48,005 nucleotides of DNA. Origin: Ilumatobacter sp. Its GTDB lineage: Bacteria > Actinomycetota > Acidimicrobiia > Acidimicrobiales > Ilumatobacteraceae. Shown piece by piece: positions 1 through 7,394 of the stretch. Under the pieces are notes generated by a model, which was not told the DNA's origin, ran no database searches, and worked only from the letters and a program-made list of their open reading frames with translations. Both the position numbers and the translations under genes were made by a program. Numbering within the stretch: position 1 is the first letter of the stretch; each line of letters starts with the position of its first letter. The DNA is taken from positions 1 through 48,005 of the forward strand of contig NZ_JASJCS010000033.1 in the NCBI RefSeq assembly GCF_030065885.1, given 5' to 3'.

Positions 1-2186
1 ACCTCTGCCGCTGCACCGGCTACGTGAAGGTCCTCGACGCGATCGAGGCGGTCGCACAGCAATCGATCGCCGAGCCGGCGCTCGCCGCCACCATCGGCGG
101 TCGCGGCACCAAGTACGAGGCGGCCGAGTTGACGCTGGGCGAACGCGACTACATCGACGACATCAGGGTGCCGGGCATGCTGCACGCGGCGCTGTGCCTG
201 ACCGAGCACGCCCGCGCCACGATCGAGGCGATCGACGCCGCGGCGGCACGCGCAGCGCCGGGCGTGATCGACGTAGTGACCGCCGCCGACGTCCCCGGTG
301 AGCTCCGGGTCGGGCTGATCCACCGCGACTGGCCCGTCATGATCCCGGTCGGCGGCACCACGTCGTTCGCCGGCGACGTGCTCGCCGTCGTCGTGGCCGA
401 GACGCGCGACCAGGCCCGCGCCGCCGCCGAGCTGCTGCGCGTCGACTACGACGTGCACCGCCCGGTCGCCGATCCGCACGCCGCGCTCACCGACGCGAGC
501 CCGCTCGCCGTCTGGGGGACCGATTCGAACACGCTCTCGGTCAGCGCATACCAACGCGGGGGCGACGTCGACGCAGCGCTGTCCGCCAGCGCCCACGTCG
601 TGCGCGAGACGTTCCGCACCCAGCGCGTCGAGCACGCCTTCCTCGAGCCCGAGTCGTCGTTGGCGGTGCCGAGCGGCGACGACGACGCGAAGACGCTGCA
701 CGTCTACTCGGGCGGCCAGGGTGTGTGGGACGACCGCGACGACATCGCGTCGGTGCTCGACGTGGCCGCCGAGCGGATCACGGTCGAGCTGGTCTCGAAC
801 GGCGGCGCGTTCGGCGGCAAGGAGGACATGAGCAACCAGGCCCATGCCGCACTGGCTGCGTGGCTGCTCGACCGGCCGGTGAAGTGCACGCTCTCCCGCG
901 AGGAGAGCCTGCGCATACATGCGAAGCGGCATCCGATCGAGCTCGCGTACGAGGCCGGCTGCGACGACGAGGGCCACCTGACCGCACTGCGGGTCCGTGC
1001 GATCGGCGACTCGGGCGCGTACGCGAGCGTCGGGATGAAGGTGCTCGAACGCGCCGCCGGACACGCCTGCGGGCCGTACCGGTGGGACGCGATCGACGTC
1101 GAGGCCATCGCCGTCCGCACGAACAACCCGGTCTGCGGGGCGTTCCGCGGGTTCGGGGCCAACCAGGCGCAGTTCGCGATGGAGGGTGTCATCGACCGGC
1201 TCGCCGAGCGGGTGGGGCTGTCGGGCTGGGAGATCCGCAAGCGCAACGTGATCCGGCCGGGCGAGATCTGGGGCCCCGGCCAGCTGATGGACGACGGCAC
1301 GGCCGGCGCCGAGGCGTGCCTCGACGAGATCCGCGGCGCGTACGACGCCGCCCGCGCCGACGGCAAGGCGGTCGGGCTCGCGCTCGGCATGAAGAACTCG
1401 GGCCTCGGCAACGGCTTCCGCGAGGTGTGCGGCGCAGTCGTGAGAATCCGCTCGGCCGACGGCCGGATCGAGGTTCGCCACGGCTGGACCGAGATGGGCC
1501 AGGGCGTGCACACGGTTGCGCTCCAGGTCGCCGCCGACGAGCTCGGCGTCGACCCCGACCGAATCGACGTCATCGTCGACACGAGCCGCGAGCTGGGACA
1601 CGGCCAGACCACCGGTTCGCGGGGCACGCTGATGACGGCCGGGTCGGTGCGCGGCGCGTGCGAGGCGGCGATCGCCGCCGGCTGCACGCCCGACGTCGAT
1701 CACCACGCCGAGTACGTCGTCGACTGGACGCAGCGGCTCGACGACCCCGAGGTCGAGCACCCGACGATCCACTCGTGCTTCAGCTACGCGACGCAGCTCG
1801 CCGTCGCCGACCGCGAGTCGGGTTCGATCGAGCGGGTCGTCGCCGTGCACGACGTCGGGCGCGCCGTGAACCCGCTGTTGGTCGAGGGCCAGGTCGAGGG
1901 CAGCGTGCACATGGGGCTCGGATACGCGCTGACCGAGGACTTCCCTGCCGACCCCGACACGGGGTTCCCGACGAACATGACGCTCCGCTCGCTCGGGATC
2001 CTCCGGGCCAAGGACGTGCCGGAGATCGACGTGCGCATCGTCGAGGTGCCACAGCCGCGATCGCCGTACGGCATCAAGGGCGTCGGCGAGATCGGCCTCG
2101 TGCCGACCGCGCCGGCGGTCGCGGCGGCGCTCCACGAGGTCGACGGGCAGTGGCGAGCGTCGTTGCCGATGCGACCCGCCCGCTGA
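1..2186 (+). CDS. [2Fe-2S]/molybdopterin xanthine dehydrogenase-family oxidoreductase, 5' partial
   Basis: The frame is open from base 3 and begins LCRCTGYVKVLDAI, the end of a xanthine-dehydrogenase-type [2Fe-2S] domain, so the true start is outside the window. A hammerhead domain follows, then the molybdenum-cofactor domain with GGAFGGKED, CGAFRGFGANQ, TTGSRGT and KGVGEIGL; the Glu of the last motif is the catalytic base in this family. Fe-S and Mo domains in one chain, with no FAD domain visible, resemble Mop-type aldehyde oxidoreductases and the selenium-dependent xanthine dehydrogenase group; the tail (EGQVEGS, LGYALTEDF) fits the latter best. The substrate (purine, aldehyde or other N-heterocycle) cannot be told from sequence. 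A shortened paralogue is encoded at 12672-14270. Confidence 0.88.
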   Translation, partial: LCRCTGYVKVLDAIEAVAQQSIAEPALAATIGGRGTKYEAAELTLGERDYIDDIRVPGMLHAALCLTEHARATIEAIDAAAARAAPGVIDVVTAADVPGELRVGLIHRDWPVMIPVGGTTSFAGDVLAVVVAETRDQARAAAELLRVDYDVHRPVADPHAALTDASPLAVWGTDSNTLSVSAYQRGGDVDAALSASAHVVRETFRTQRVEHAFLEPESSLAVPSGDDDAKTLHVYSGGQGVWDDRDDIASVLDVAAERITVELVSNGGAFGGKEDMSNQAHAALAAWLLDRPVKCTLSREESLRIHAKRHPIELAYEAGCDDEGHLTALRVRAIGDSGAYASVGMKVLERAAGHACGPYRWDAIDVEAIAVRTNNPVCGAFRGFGANQAQFAMEGVIDRLAERVGLSGWEIRKRNVIRPGEIWGPGQLMDDGTAGAEACLDEIRGAYDAARADGKAVGLALGMKNSGLGNGFREVCGAVVRIRSADGRIEVRHGWTEMGQGVHTVALQVAADELGVDPDRIDVIVDTSRELGHGQTTGSRGTLMTAGSVRGACEAAIAAGCTPDVDHHAEYVVDWTQRLDDPEVEHPTIHSCFSYATQLAVADRESGSIERVVAVHDVGRAVNPLLVEGQVEGSVHMGLGYALTEDFPADPDTGFPTNMTLRSLGILRAKDVPEIDVRIVEVPQPRSPYGIKGVGEIGLVPTAPAVAAALHEVDGQWRASLPMRPAR

Positions 2187-2204
2187 CGTCGCGGTCGCGG
2201 CCGC

Positions 2205-2660
2205 TCAGGCGGCCCGCTGCGTGACCCGCGGCGAGACGAGGTCGCCGAGCCGGCTCACCACCGTGCCCGCCGGGAACGCCCGGCAGATCGCCGCGATCTC
2301 GGCGACGTGCGCGTCGACCAGTTCGTCGACGGCCTCGACCGGGTCGACGACGACGGTGCCGTCGACCTCGTAGGCGCCCGACTCGGCGGCCTGCACGATC
2401 AGATCGATCGTGCCGCGGCAGTCGAGCCACTCGTGCAGAGCCCGGCGGAGGTCGAGCTCGGTCACGCCCGGCCGGTCGACGACCATCGCGGTCGTGGTGC
2501 CCCCGTGGCTGGCGAGGCCGAACCACGCCCGCGTGCACACGTCGCACATCGCATCGGGGCACTCGATCACGACAGGCGTGACCAGCTCGCCCTCGACGGC
2601 GAAGTCCTCGTCGCTGGGCGACGTGCCCTGCTGTTCCCTGGTGGCGATCAGTACTCGCAT
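2205..2660 (-). CDS. conserved hypothetical protein (DUF7715-like)
   Basis: 151 residues. The start at 2660 is chosen because GGGGAGC lies just upstream; longer frames to the left are not supported. The N-terminus MRVLIATREQQGTSPSDEDF, a CPDAMCDVC cluster near residues 36-44 and a following FGLASHGGTTTA segment look like a small actinobacterial family of unknown function; I recall it as DUF7715, from memory only. The clustered cysteines suggest metal binding. It is soluble and has no signal peptide. It ends 18 bases from the oxidoreductase on the other strand and is divergent from the riboswitch-EamA unit, so it is probably monocistronic. No function is proposed. Confidence 0.72.
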   Translation of the reverse strand: MRVLIATREQQGTSPSDEDFAVEGELVTPVVIECPDAMCDVCTRAWFGLASHGGTTTAMVVDRPGVTELDLRRALHEWLDCRGTIDLIVQAAESGAYEVDGTVVVDPVEAVDELVDAHVAEIAAICRAFPAGTVVSRLGDLVSPRVTQRAA

Positions 2661-2745
2661 GTTGCTCCCCTTCCGTCGGTCCCTGGGCAGTGTGACGAGG
2701 GGGTGCCGCGGAGTTCCGGCCGCGTGTCGTGGTGTGCGGCTCGGG

Positions 2746-2751
2746 TACGCT
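2746..2751 (+). promoter_or_regulatory. candidate -10 (TACGCT) for the riboswitch-EamA transcript
   Basis: TACGCT matches the TANNNT hexamer recurring before genes in this window and would start RNA about 12 bases before the conserved part of the ykkC-like element. No clear -35 is visible. Confidence 0.4.
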
Positions 2752-2762
2752 GACCGCACCGA

Positions 2763-2872
2763 TCGAAGGGTGGCTCGGGTTCCGCTCGCCGCACGGCGAG
2801 GCCTGGTCCGAGCGCCACGGAAGGCCCGCAGCACGGGCTCGCACCTCATGGGACAAAGCCTCGAGTGGAGAG
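2763..2872 (+). promoter_or_regulatory. ykkC-family riboswitch, probably guanidine-I class
   Basis: The block carries the ykkC landmarks in order: CTCGGGTTCCG (2774-2784), a hairpin CTCGCC-GCAC-GGCGAG (2785-2800), CCTGGTCCGAG (2802-2812), CCACGG (2815-2820), a second hairpin GCCCG-CAGCA-CGGGC (2824-2838) and GGGACAAAGCC (2850-2860). This matches the guanidine-I (ykkC subtype 1) consensus as I know it; subtype 2 relatives binding ppGpp, PRPP or nucleotides share much of the fold, so the ligand is less certain than the family. It lies 40-150 bases before an EamA transporter. Just downstream CGGAGGTCTCCG (2899-2910) can fold over the Shine-Dalgarno, suggesting translational control. Confidence 0.85.
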
Positions 2873-2910
2873 GTCGGCGTCCGTCCGTCGCGCCGATCCG
2901 GAGGTCTCCG

Positions 2911-3828
2911 TTGCCTCGATCCGATTCCCGCCAACACAGCATCGCCGTCTCGGCGGCGCTCCTCGTCACGTTCCTCTGGAGCTCGTCCTGGGTGCTCATC
3001 CGCGTCGGCCTCGACGACGAGTCGCTGCGACCGGTGTCGTTCGCCGGCCTGCGCTACGGCGCAGCAGCGGTCGTCCTCGGCGCATGGGTCGCGACTCGGC
3101 CACGTCATCGCGCCGAGCTCCGCCGGCTCGGTCGCCGCGACCTCGGGCTCCTGGCCGTGCTCGGCCTCGTCTTCTACGCGCTGACCCAGGGCGCCCAGTT
3201 CGTCGCGATCGACCACCAACCGGCGGCGACGACGAGCCTCGTGCTCTCGCTGACGCCGATCGCGGTGGCCCTGACCGGCGGGCGCTCGCTGGCGGAGCAC
3301 TCGTCGCCGCGGCAGGTGAGCGGCGGCGTGCTGGTTGCCGCTGGCGCCGGGATCTACTTCGGCGGCGACCTCGGCGCGACTGCGATCGGGATGACCGCCG
3401 CCGTGATCGGCCTCGCGGCGAACGTCGCGTCGTCGCTGCTGGGCCGGCTGGCGAACCGTGACGCGCGGCTGTCGCCCACGATCGTCACGACGGTGAGCAT
3501 GTCGATCGGCGCTGCGGTGCTGATCGTCGCCGGGTTGGCCGCCGAGGGTGTGCCCGAGGTGTCGGAACGGGCGGCGCTGATCGTGCTGTGGCTGGCCGTC
3601 GTCAACACGGCGTTCGCGTTCACGCTCTGGAACGTGTCGATGCGCCGCCTGGCGGCGGTGGAGTCGGCGGGCATCAACAACACGATGCTGATCCAGATCG
3701 CTGTGCTGGCCTGGATCTTCCTCGACGAGCCGCCAGGCCCGCTGGGCGCCGCCGGCGTGCTGATCGTGTCGGTCGGCGTCTTCCTCACGCAGGCGACGCG
3801 CCGAACCGCCGGCACGCCGAGCCGTTGA
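2911..3828 (+). CDS. EamA/DMT-family transporter under a ykkC riboswitch
   Basis: 305 residues with about ten hydrophobic segments arranged as two EamA repeats (first near residues 12-150, second near 160-300), the layout of drug/metabolite-transporter exporters. TTG at 2911 is preferred because GGAGG lies six bases upstream; the upstream ATG at 2848 falls inside the riboswitch. The second repeat contains a conserved glycine- and Leu-rich stretch ending VSVGVFLTQATRR. ykkC guanidine riboswitches usually control guanidinium exporters of the SMR family or guanidine carboxylases; an EamA gene in this position suggests export of guanidine or a related cation. Family assignment is firm, substrate is inferred. 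Confidence 0.85.
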   Translation: MPRSDSRQHSIAVSAALLVTFLWSSSWVLIRVGLDDESLRPVSFAGLRYGAAAVVLGAWVATRPRHRAELRRLGRRDLGLLAVLGLVFYALTQGAQFVAIDHQPAATTSLVLSLTPIAVALTGGRSLAEHSSPRQVSGGVLVAAGAGIYFGGDLGATAIGMTAAVIGLAANVASSLLGRLANRDARLSPTIVTTVSMSIGAAVLIVAGLAAEGVPEVSERAALIVLWLAVVNTAFAFTLWNVSMRRLAAVESAGINNTMLIQIAVLAWIFLDEPPGPLGAAGVLIVSVGVFLTQATRRTAGTPSR

Positions 3829-3879
3829 GGCCACGCGACGGGCGGCCACCGTCGCCCCGGGACTCCCGACCCACCCCGC

Positions 3880-4488
3880 TCAGGCGCGACCCGAACGGCG
3901 CAGCAGGGTCAACCACGGCGCCCGGCGGGCGGCGAGCGGGGCGAACCGCCGCACGAGCGCCGCCTTCACCCCGCCGTCCGCGGCCGCGACGCACTGGGCT
4001 GCCGCGACCAGGAGCCGGTCGGCGTCCGTCGGTTCGTGGCGCCGCCCGGTGAGCTGCGACAGGTCCCAGGCGTGGAGGTGCCACTCGGTCGCGGCCACGC
4101 CCGCGTGCAGGCCGACCGTCACCGTGCCGAACGGGAAGCTGAACGGGAGATCCCAGTGCTGGCGGGCGCGATCGAGATACGCCGTCGCCGAGGTCGCGAA
4201 CGCCGCGACCGCACCAGGGCCATCGAGGTCTCGGTGCACATCGAGCGAGGCCGCCGTGTACGCGTCGATCGACTCGGCCGGGAACGGCCGCGAGAGCTCA
4301 CCGACCAGCGCCCGGTCGAGCCACTCGTGGTACCAACCGGCAACCGCCGCGAGATGACGGGCGGTCTCGGTCGCGGTCCACGCGCCGCATGCCGGGAGAT
4401 CCCACTGCGGGTCGGCGAGCCCACCCGCGATCCGCTCGACGGCGCGAACACCGTCGAGGTAGACCGCGGCGACTGCATCGGGGGTCAC
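3880..4488 (-). CDS. maleylpyruvate isomerase/DinB-fold family protein
   Basis: 202 residues starting at GTG 4488. The N-terminal half has the mycothiol-dependent maleylpyruvate isomerase (MDMPI/TIGR03083) signature: WTATETARHLAAVAGWYHEW near residues 38-57 and GVAATEWHLHAWDLS near 128-142, supplying the His/Glu/His metal ligands of this four-helix DinB-like fold. Such proteins use mycothiol, the actinobacterial thiol, in isomerase or S-transferase reactions; the individual substrate is unknown. TAGGGT lies seven bases before the start with no Shine-Dalgarno, so the mRNA is probably leaderless. It converges on the EamA gene. Confidence 0.75.
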   Translation of the reverse strand: MTPDAVAAVYLDGVRAVERIAGGLADPQWDLPACGAWTATETARHLAAVAGWYHEWLDRALVGELSRPFPAESIDAYTAASLDVHRDLDGPGAVAAFATSATAYLDRARQHWDLPFSFPFGTVTVGLHAGVAATEWHLHAWDLSQLTGRRHEPTDADRLLVAAAQCVAAADGGVKAALVRRFAPLAARRAPWLTLLRRSGRA

Positions 4489-4495
4489 GCGTCGA

Positions 4496-4501
4496 ACCCT
4501 A
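4496..4501 (-). promoter_or_regulatory. leaderless -10 (TAGGGT)
   Basis: TAGGGT on the minus strand, seven bases before GTG 4488; transcription would begin at or next to the start codon. Confidence 0.5.
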
Positions 4502-4528
4502 CGGGTCGGCGCGTGCCCACGCCGGGTG

Positions 4529-4897
4529 CTACACGACGCTGGCCGCGAACAGCAGCGCCGCCGACGTGGTGAGCAGCACCGGGCAGATCTTGAACCAGAT
4601 GACCGGCGTGCGCCCGCCGGTGGCGGCGGTCAGGACCGCGAGGGCGACGAGCAGTGCGGCGAGTGTCCGGTAGGCCCAGGCGGCCGCGTCGGCGCCGTCG
4701 GCGAGGGTGACGGCGATGGTCGTGGCGGCAATGCCCCACATGGTGAACGCCTCGGCGAGCCACTCCTGTTGGAGCACGCGCCGATTGTCGGCGGTGATCG
4801 GCTCGAAGCCGGCGACGACCTGCCTGGTCGGGATCGCATGCGCGACACCCCAGGCGGCGACCAGACCGGCGGCGAGGTACGCGAGGAACGCATCCAT
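4529..4897 (-). CDS. small integral membrane protein of unknown function
   Basis: 122 residues. ATG 4897 follows GGGGGAGA at a good distance, so it is preferred over an in-frame upstream ATG at 4927. Hydrophobic segments near residues 1-22, 40-65, 70-90 and 100-122 suggest four transmembrane helices. The stretch around EPITADNRRVLQQEWLAEAF lies between the first two helices. I do not recognise a family. It is read away from the lipoprotein gene at 5021-6046 and a strong dyad separates the two, so they are probably separate transcripts. Confidence 0.65.
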   Translation of the reverse strand: MDAFLAYLAAGLVAAWGVAHAIPTRQVVAGFEPITADNRRVLQQEWLAEAFTMWGIAATTIAVTLADGADAAAWAYRTLAALLVALAVLTAATGGRTPVIWFKICPVLLTTSAALLFAASVV

Positions 4898-4955
4898 GAC
4901 TCGAGCATCTCCCCCGTTCGTCGACACGGCAAGGGCCCGAAGGCCCTGCGCCGCG

Positions 4956-4992
4956 CCCGTCGCGAGTTGTGTCCGACAGAACTCGCGACGGG
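4956..4992 (-). terminator. 13-bp perfect inverted repeat, probable terminator of the lipoprotein gene
   Basis: CCCGTCGCGAGTT (4956-4968) and AACTCGCGACGGG (4980-4992) pair perfectly across an 11-base loop. It lies 29 bases after the stop of the gene ending at 5021. There is no T tract, which is common for actinobacterial terminators. Confidence 0.55.
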
Positions 4993-5020
4993 CTCCGGTC
5001 GACGGATGTGAACGTCACCA

Positions 5021-6046
5021 TCAGCCGCCACCGGCTGCTCGCAGTCCGAACGGGTCGAGCGCCAGCAACGCCGCGTCGACGTCGAGTGCTTCGCCGGGCG
5101 CGACATCGAACGGGGCGCCCCGCACGCCGAAGTACGGAGTCCCGGACCCGCCGACGAACGACGAGTCGCAGGCGACGCCATCGAACGGCACGTCACCGGC
5201 GGTCGTGAACGAGAGCAGGTACTCCGCCGCCGGCGCCGTGCAGGCCGCGTCACCGGGCGCTTCGTATGCGAACGCCACGACGTCCCCGCCCGCCAACGTC
5301 GTGAGCACGGGGAGCGCCGACGCCGCGGGCGCGTCGCCGCGCGGCACGACCGCAGCTCGGGTCACCGACACCAGCTCGCCGAGGACGCACGGACGGAAGT
5401 CGGCGTTGCGCACGAGCACGTGCGCCTCGAGGACGGCGACCTCGAGGTCGTTCGCGCCGCACGGCGAGTCGGCGGTCTCGTTGGGGAAGAAGGCGGTGAC
5501 CTGCCAGCCACACCGCATCAGCGCCGATGTCGGTATGTCGACCGGGGTGCCGTTGACGTCGACCGTGGCGAGTGTGACGAGCGACGGTTCGTCGCAGTCG
5601 TCGCCGCTCGGACCGATGACGAGATCGGCCCACTCGCCGGGCTCGAGCCAGACGTCCGGCTCGGCCGCCGGATCGATCTGCGGCGACGCCGACAGATCGG
5701 CCTCACACCACCGGTCGCCGGCGTTGCGCACCCGGACCACCGCATCTGCCGACCGCTCGCCGAGCACCACCTGTGCCGTCCAGACGTGCAGGTCGCCCGC
5801 CGCGCACGGCCCTGGTGTGTCGGGCCGCGGCACGGTCTCCGCCGTCTCCTGGCTCGGTGCGAGCTCATCGGCCACCTCGCCGTCGCCGGCGCGGGCGACG
5901 AAGTCGGGTTCGGCCTCGGAGAAGGGCAGCTCCGCCGTCGTCGATCCCGCCGGTACGACGGCTTGCGCGCCGGGTTCGTCGCCGCCGCATGCGGCGGCGA
6001 TCATCGAGAGCCCCAGCGTCAACCCGACGAGCGTCCGACCGCGCAT
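5021..6046 (-). CDS. secreted lipoprotein with paired DUF4232-like domains
   Basis: 341 residues. The N-terminus MRGRTLVGLTLGLSMIAAAC is a signal peptide with a lipobox ending at Cys20. A low-complexity linker to about residue 80 is followed by two similar beta-rich modules, each opening with a Cys (PCAAGDL near 80; PCGANDL near 192) and containing VRNA..WC / VRNADFRPC segments; this cysteine spacing recalls DUF4232. It is probably anchored outside the membrane; ligand and role unknown. TATCGT sits seven bases before the ATG, which also has a weak GAGGG. It is divergent from glnII. Confidence 0.68.
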   Translation of the reverse strand: MRGRTLVGLTLGLSMIAAACGGDEPGAQAVVPAGSTTAELPFSEAEPDFVARAGDGEVADELAPSQETAETVPRPDTPGPCAAGDLHVWTAQVVLGERSADAVVRVRNAGDRWCEADLSASPQIDPAAEPDVWLEPGEWADLVIGPSGDDCDEPSLVTLATVDVNGTPVDIPTSALMRCGWQVTAFFPNETADSPCGANDLEVAVLEAHVLVRNADFRPCVLGELVSVTRAAVVPRGDAPAASALPVLTTLAGGDVVAFAYEAPGDAACTAPAAEYLLSFTTAGDVPFDGVACDSSFVGGSGTPYFGVRGAPFDVAPGEALDVDAALLALDPFGLRAAGGG

Positions 6047-6053
6047 CGCCCTC

Positions 6054-6059
6054 ACGATA
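6054..6059 (-). promoter_or_regulatory. leaderless -10 (TATCGT)
   Basis: TATCGT on the minus strand, seven bases before ATG 6046 of the lipoprotein gene. Confidence 0.45.
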
Positions 6060-6121
6060 GGTGCCCCGCGACCGTCGTCCAGGTCGGCGCGGGCGTCGCG
6101 AACGGCTGCCGCCGGCCGTTT

Positions 6122-6138
6122 GTTCACAGGGAGTTCAC
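6122..6138 (+). promoter_or_regulatory. 11-bp-period direct repeat, candidate GlnR box
   Basis: GTTCAC at 6122-6127 is repeated at 6133-6138, one helical turn apart; OmpR-type regulators, GlnR included, bind such direct repeats. The right copy overlaps the putative -35 of glnII, and a GlnR-like gene lies 2.6 kb downstream. The hexamer is close to, but not identical with, the published GTnAC/GaAAC GlnR half-sites as I recall them. Confidence 0.45.
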
Positions 6139-6162
6139 ATTGCGAACATGACGGGGTAATCG
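6134..6162 (+). promoter_or_regulatory. candidate glnII promoter
   Basis: TTCACA (6134-6139) and TAATCG (6157-6162) are separated by 17 bases, predicting a leader of about 50 bases before GTG 6218. Confidence 0.4.
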
Positions 6163-6217
6163 CGCAGTGACACCCTGCCGCTGCCCCTACAACCCGTTGA
6201 TGTGGAAGGACCCATCT

Positions 6218-7270
6218 GTGGCGTACCAAGCTGAATACATCTGGCTCGACGGCTACCAGCCGACCCCGATGCTCAGGAGCAAGACGAAGATCCTGCACGA
6301 CGAGGTCAGCGAGCCTCCGATCTGGGGTTTCGACGGCTCGTCGACCGAGCAGGCCACCGGCGAGCACTCGGACTGCGTGTTGCGTCCCGTGTTCCAGTGC
6401 CCCGACCCGATCCGCGGCGGCCGCAACATGCTGGTCATGTGCGAGGTGCTGCTGGCGTCGTCGCTGCGCCCCCACCCCTCCAACACCCGCGCCGCATGCG
6501 CCCGTGCCGAGAAGAAGCACGCCGACGCGCAGATGTGGTTCGGCCTCGAGCAGGAGTACACGATGGAGCGCGCCAACGGCACGCCCCTCGGGTTTCCCCC
6601 AGGTGGCGGACAGCCCGCACCGCAGGGTCCGTACTACTGCGGCGTCGGTACGAACCGGATCTTCGGGCGCGACATCGTCGAGGAGCACACCCAGGCGTGC
6701 ATCGACGCGGGCCTCGCGATCTCGGGCACCAACCCCGAGGTCATGCCCGGCCAGTGGGAATTCCAGATCGGCCCGCTCGGCCCGACCGCGGTCGGCGACC
6801 AGCTCAACGTGGCCCGCTGGCTGCTGCAGCGGATCGGCGAGGACTACGACGTGCTGATCAGCTTCGACGCGAAGCCGCAGACCGGCGACTGGAACGGCGC
6901 CGGCTGCCACACGAACTTCTCGAACCTCGCCATGCGTGAGGGCTACCCGGCCATCATCGAGGCCGTCGAGAAGATCGGCGCCAACTACATGGAGCTCGTC
7001 AGCAACTACGGCGACGGCATCGAGGAGCGCCTCACCGGCGACCACGAGACCGCCCCGTGGAGCGAGTTCAGCTACGGCGTGTCACACCGCGGCGCATCGA
7101 TCCGCATCCCGTGGCAGGTCGAGAAGGACGGCCGCGGGTACGCAGAGGACCGCCGCCCGAACGCCAACTGCGACCCGTACACGGTCGCCCGTCTCATCAC
7201 CGAGACGATCAACAGCCCCAAGAAGCCGGCCAAGAAGGCCGCCAAGAAGAAGGCGGCCGCCAAGAAGTGA
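6218..7270 (+). CDS. glnII: glutamine synthetase type II with Lys/Ala-rich tail
   Basis: 350 residues from GTG 6218, chosen because GGAAGGA precedes it by seven bases and family members begin near YxAEYIW. It is a short eukaryote-like GSII: LRSKTKI, FDGSSTEQA near 45, GLEQEYTM near 112, PEVMPGQWEFQIGP near 172 and NANCDPY near 317 are metal, ATP and glutamate site motifs. It condenses ammonium and glutamate to glutamine in the cytoplasm. The last 18 residues (SPKKPAKKAAKKKAAAKK) are a histone-H1-like tail not part of the catalytic fold. A strong terminator separates it from the second synthetase. Confidence 0.93.
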   Translation: MAYQAEYIWLDGYQPTPMLRSKTKILHDEVSEPPIWGFDGSSTEQATGEHSDCVLRPVFQCPDPIRGGRNMLVMCEVLLASSLRPHPSNTRAACARAEKKHADAQMWFGLEQEYTMERANGTPLGFPPGGGQPAPQGPYYCGVGTNRIFGRDIVEEHTQACIDAGLAISGTNPEVMPGQWEFQIGPLGPTAVGDQLNVARWLLQRIGEDYDVLISFDAKPQTGDWNGAGCHTNFSNLAMREGYPAIIEAVEKIGANYMELVSNYGDGIEERLTGDHETAPWSEFSYGVSHRGASIRIPWQVEKDGRGYAEDRRPNANCDPYTVARLITETINSPKKPAKKAAKKKAAAKK

Positions 7271-7317
7271 TCACTCGCCGGTCGCACCACCAGCGCCCGG
7301 CGGACCACGACTCGACC

Positions 7318-7354
7318 AGCGAGGGCCCGACACCGGGCCCTCGCTCGGGTTTTC
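7318..7354 (+). terminator. rho-independent terminator of glnII
   Basis: AGCGAGGGCCCG (7318-7329) and CGGGCCCTCGCT (7334-7345) form a 12-bp stem with an ACAC loop, followed by CGGGTTTTC. Confidence 0.85.
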
Positions 7355-7394
7355 AACCTGACCGACCTCGACCCACACTGGTGAGGTGAGCGAC

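Noticed and set aside
704..1687. Long minus-strand open frame inside the oxidoreductase gene
   Set aside because: High GC gives long antisense frames; its translation is low-complexity Ser/Arg/Pro and lies opposite a clear enzyme.
2763..2872. SAM-IV or other riboswitch alternatives
   Set aside because: The conserved blocks match ykkC, not SAM classes.
2074..3849. 591-codon minus-strand frame across 2205-3849
   Set aside because: Arg/Pro/Gly-rich shadow of the EamA gene and of the DUF7715-like gene; also covers the riboswitch.
4279..4306. GGGAAC-N16-CGACCA, similar to the ECF promoter
   Set aside because: Spacing is 16 rather than 17, it is inside a gene in antisense, and no start codon follows at the right distance.
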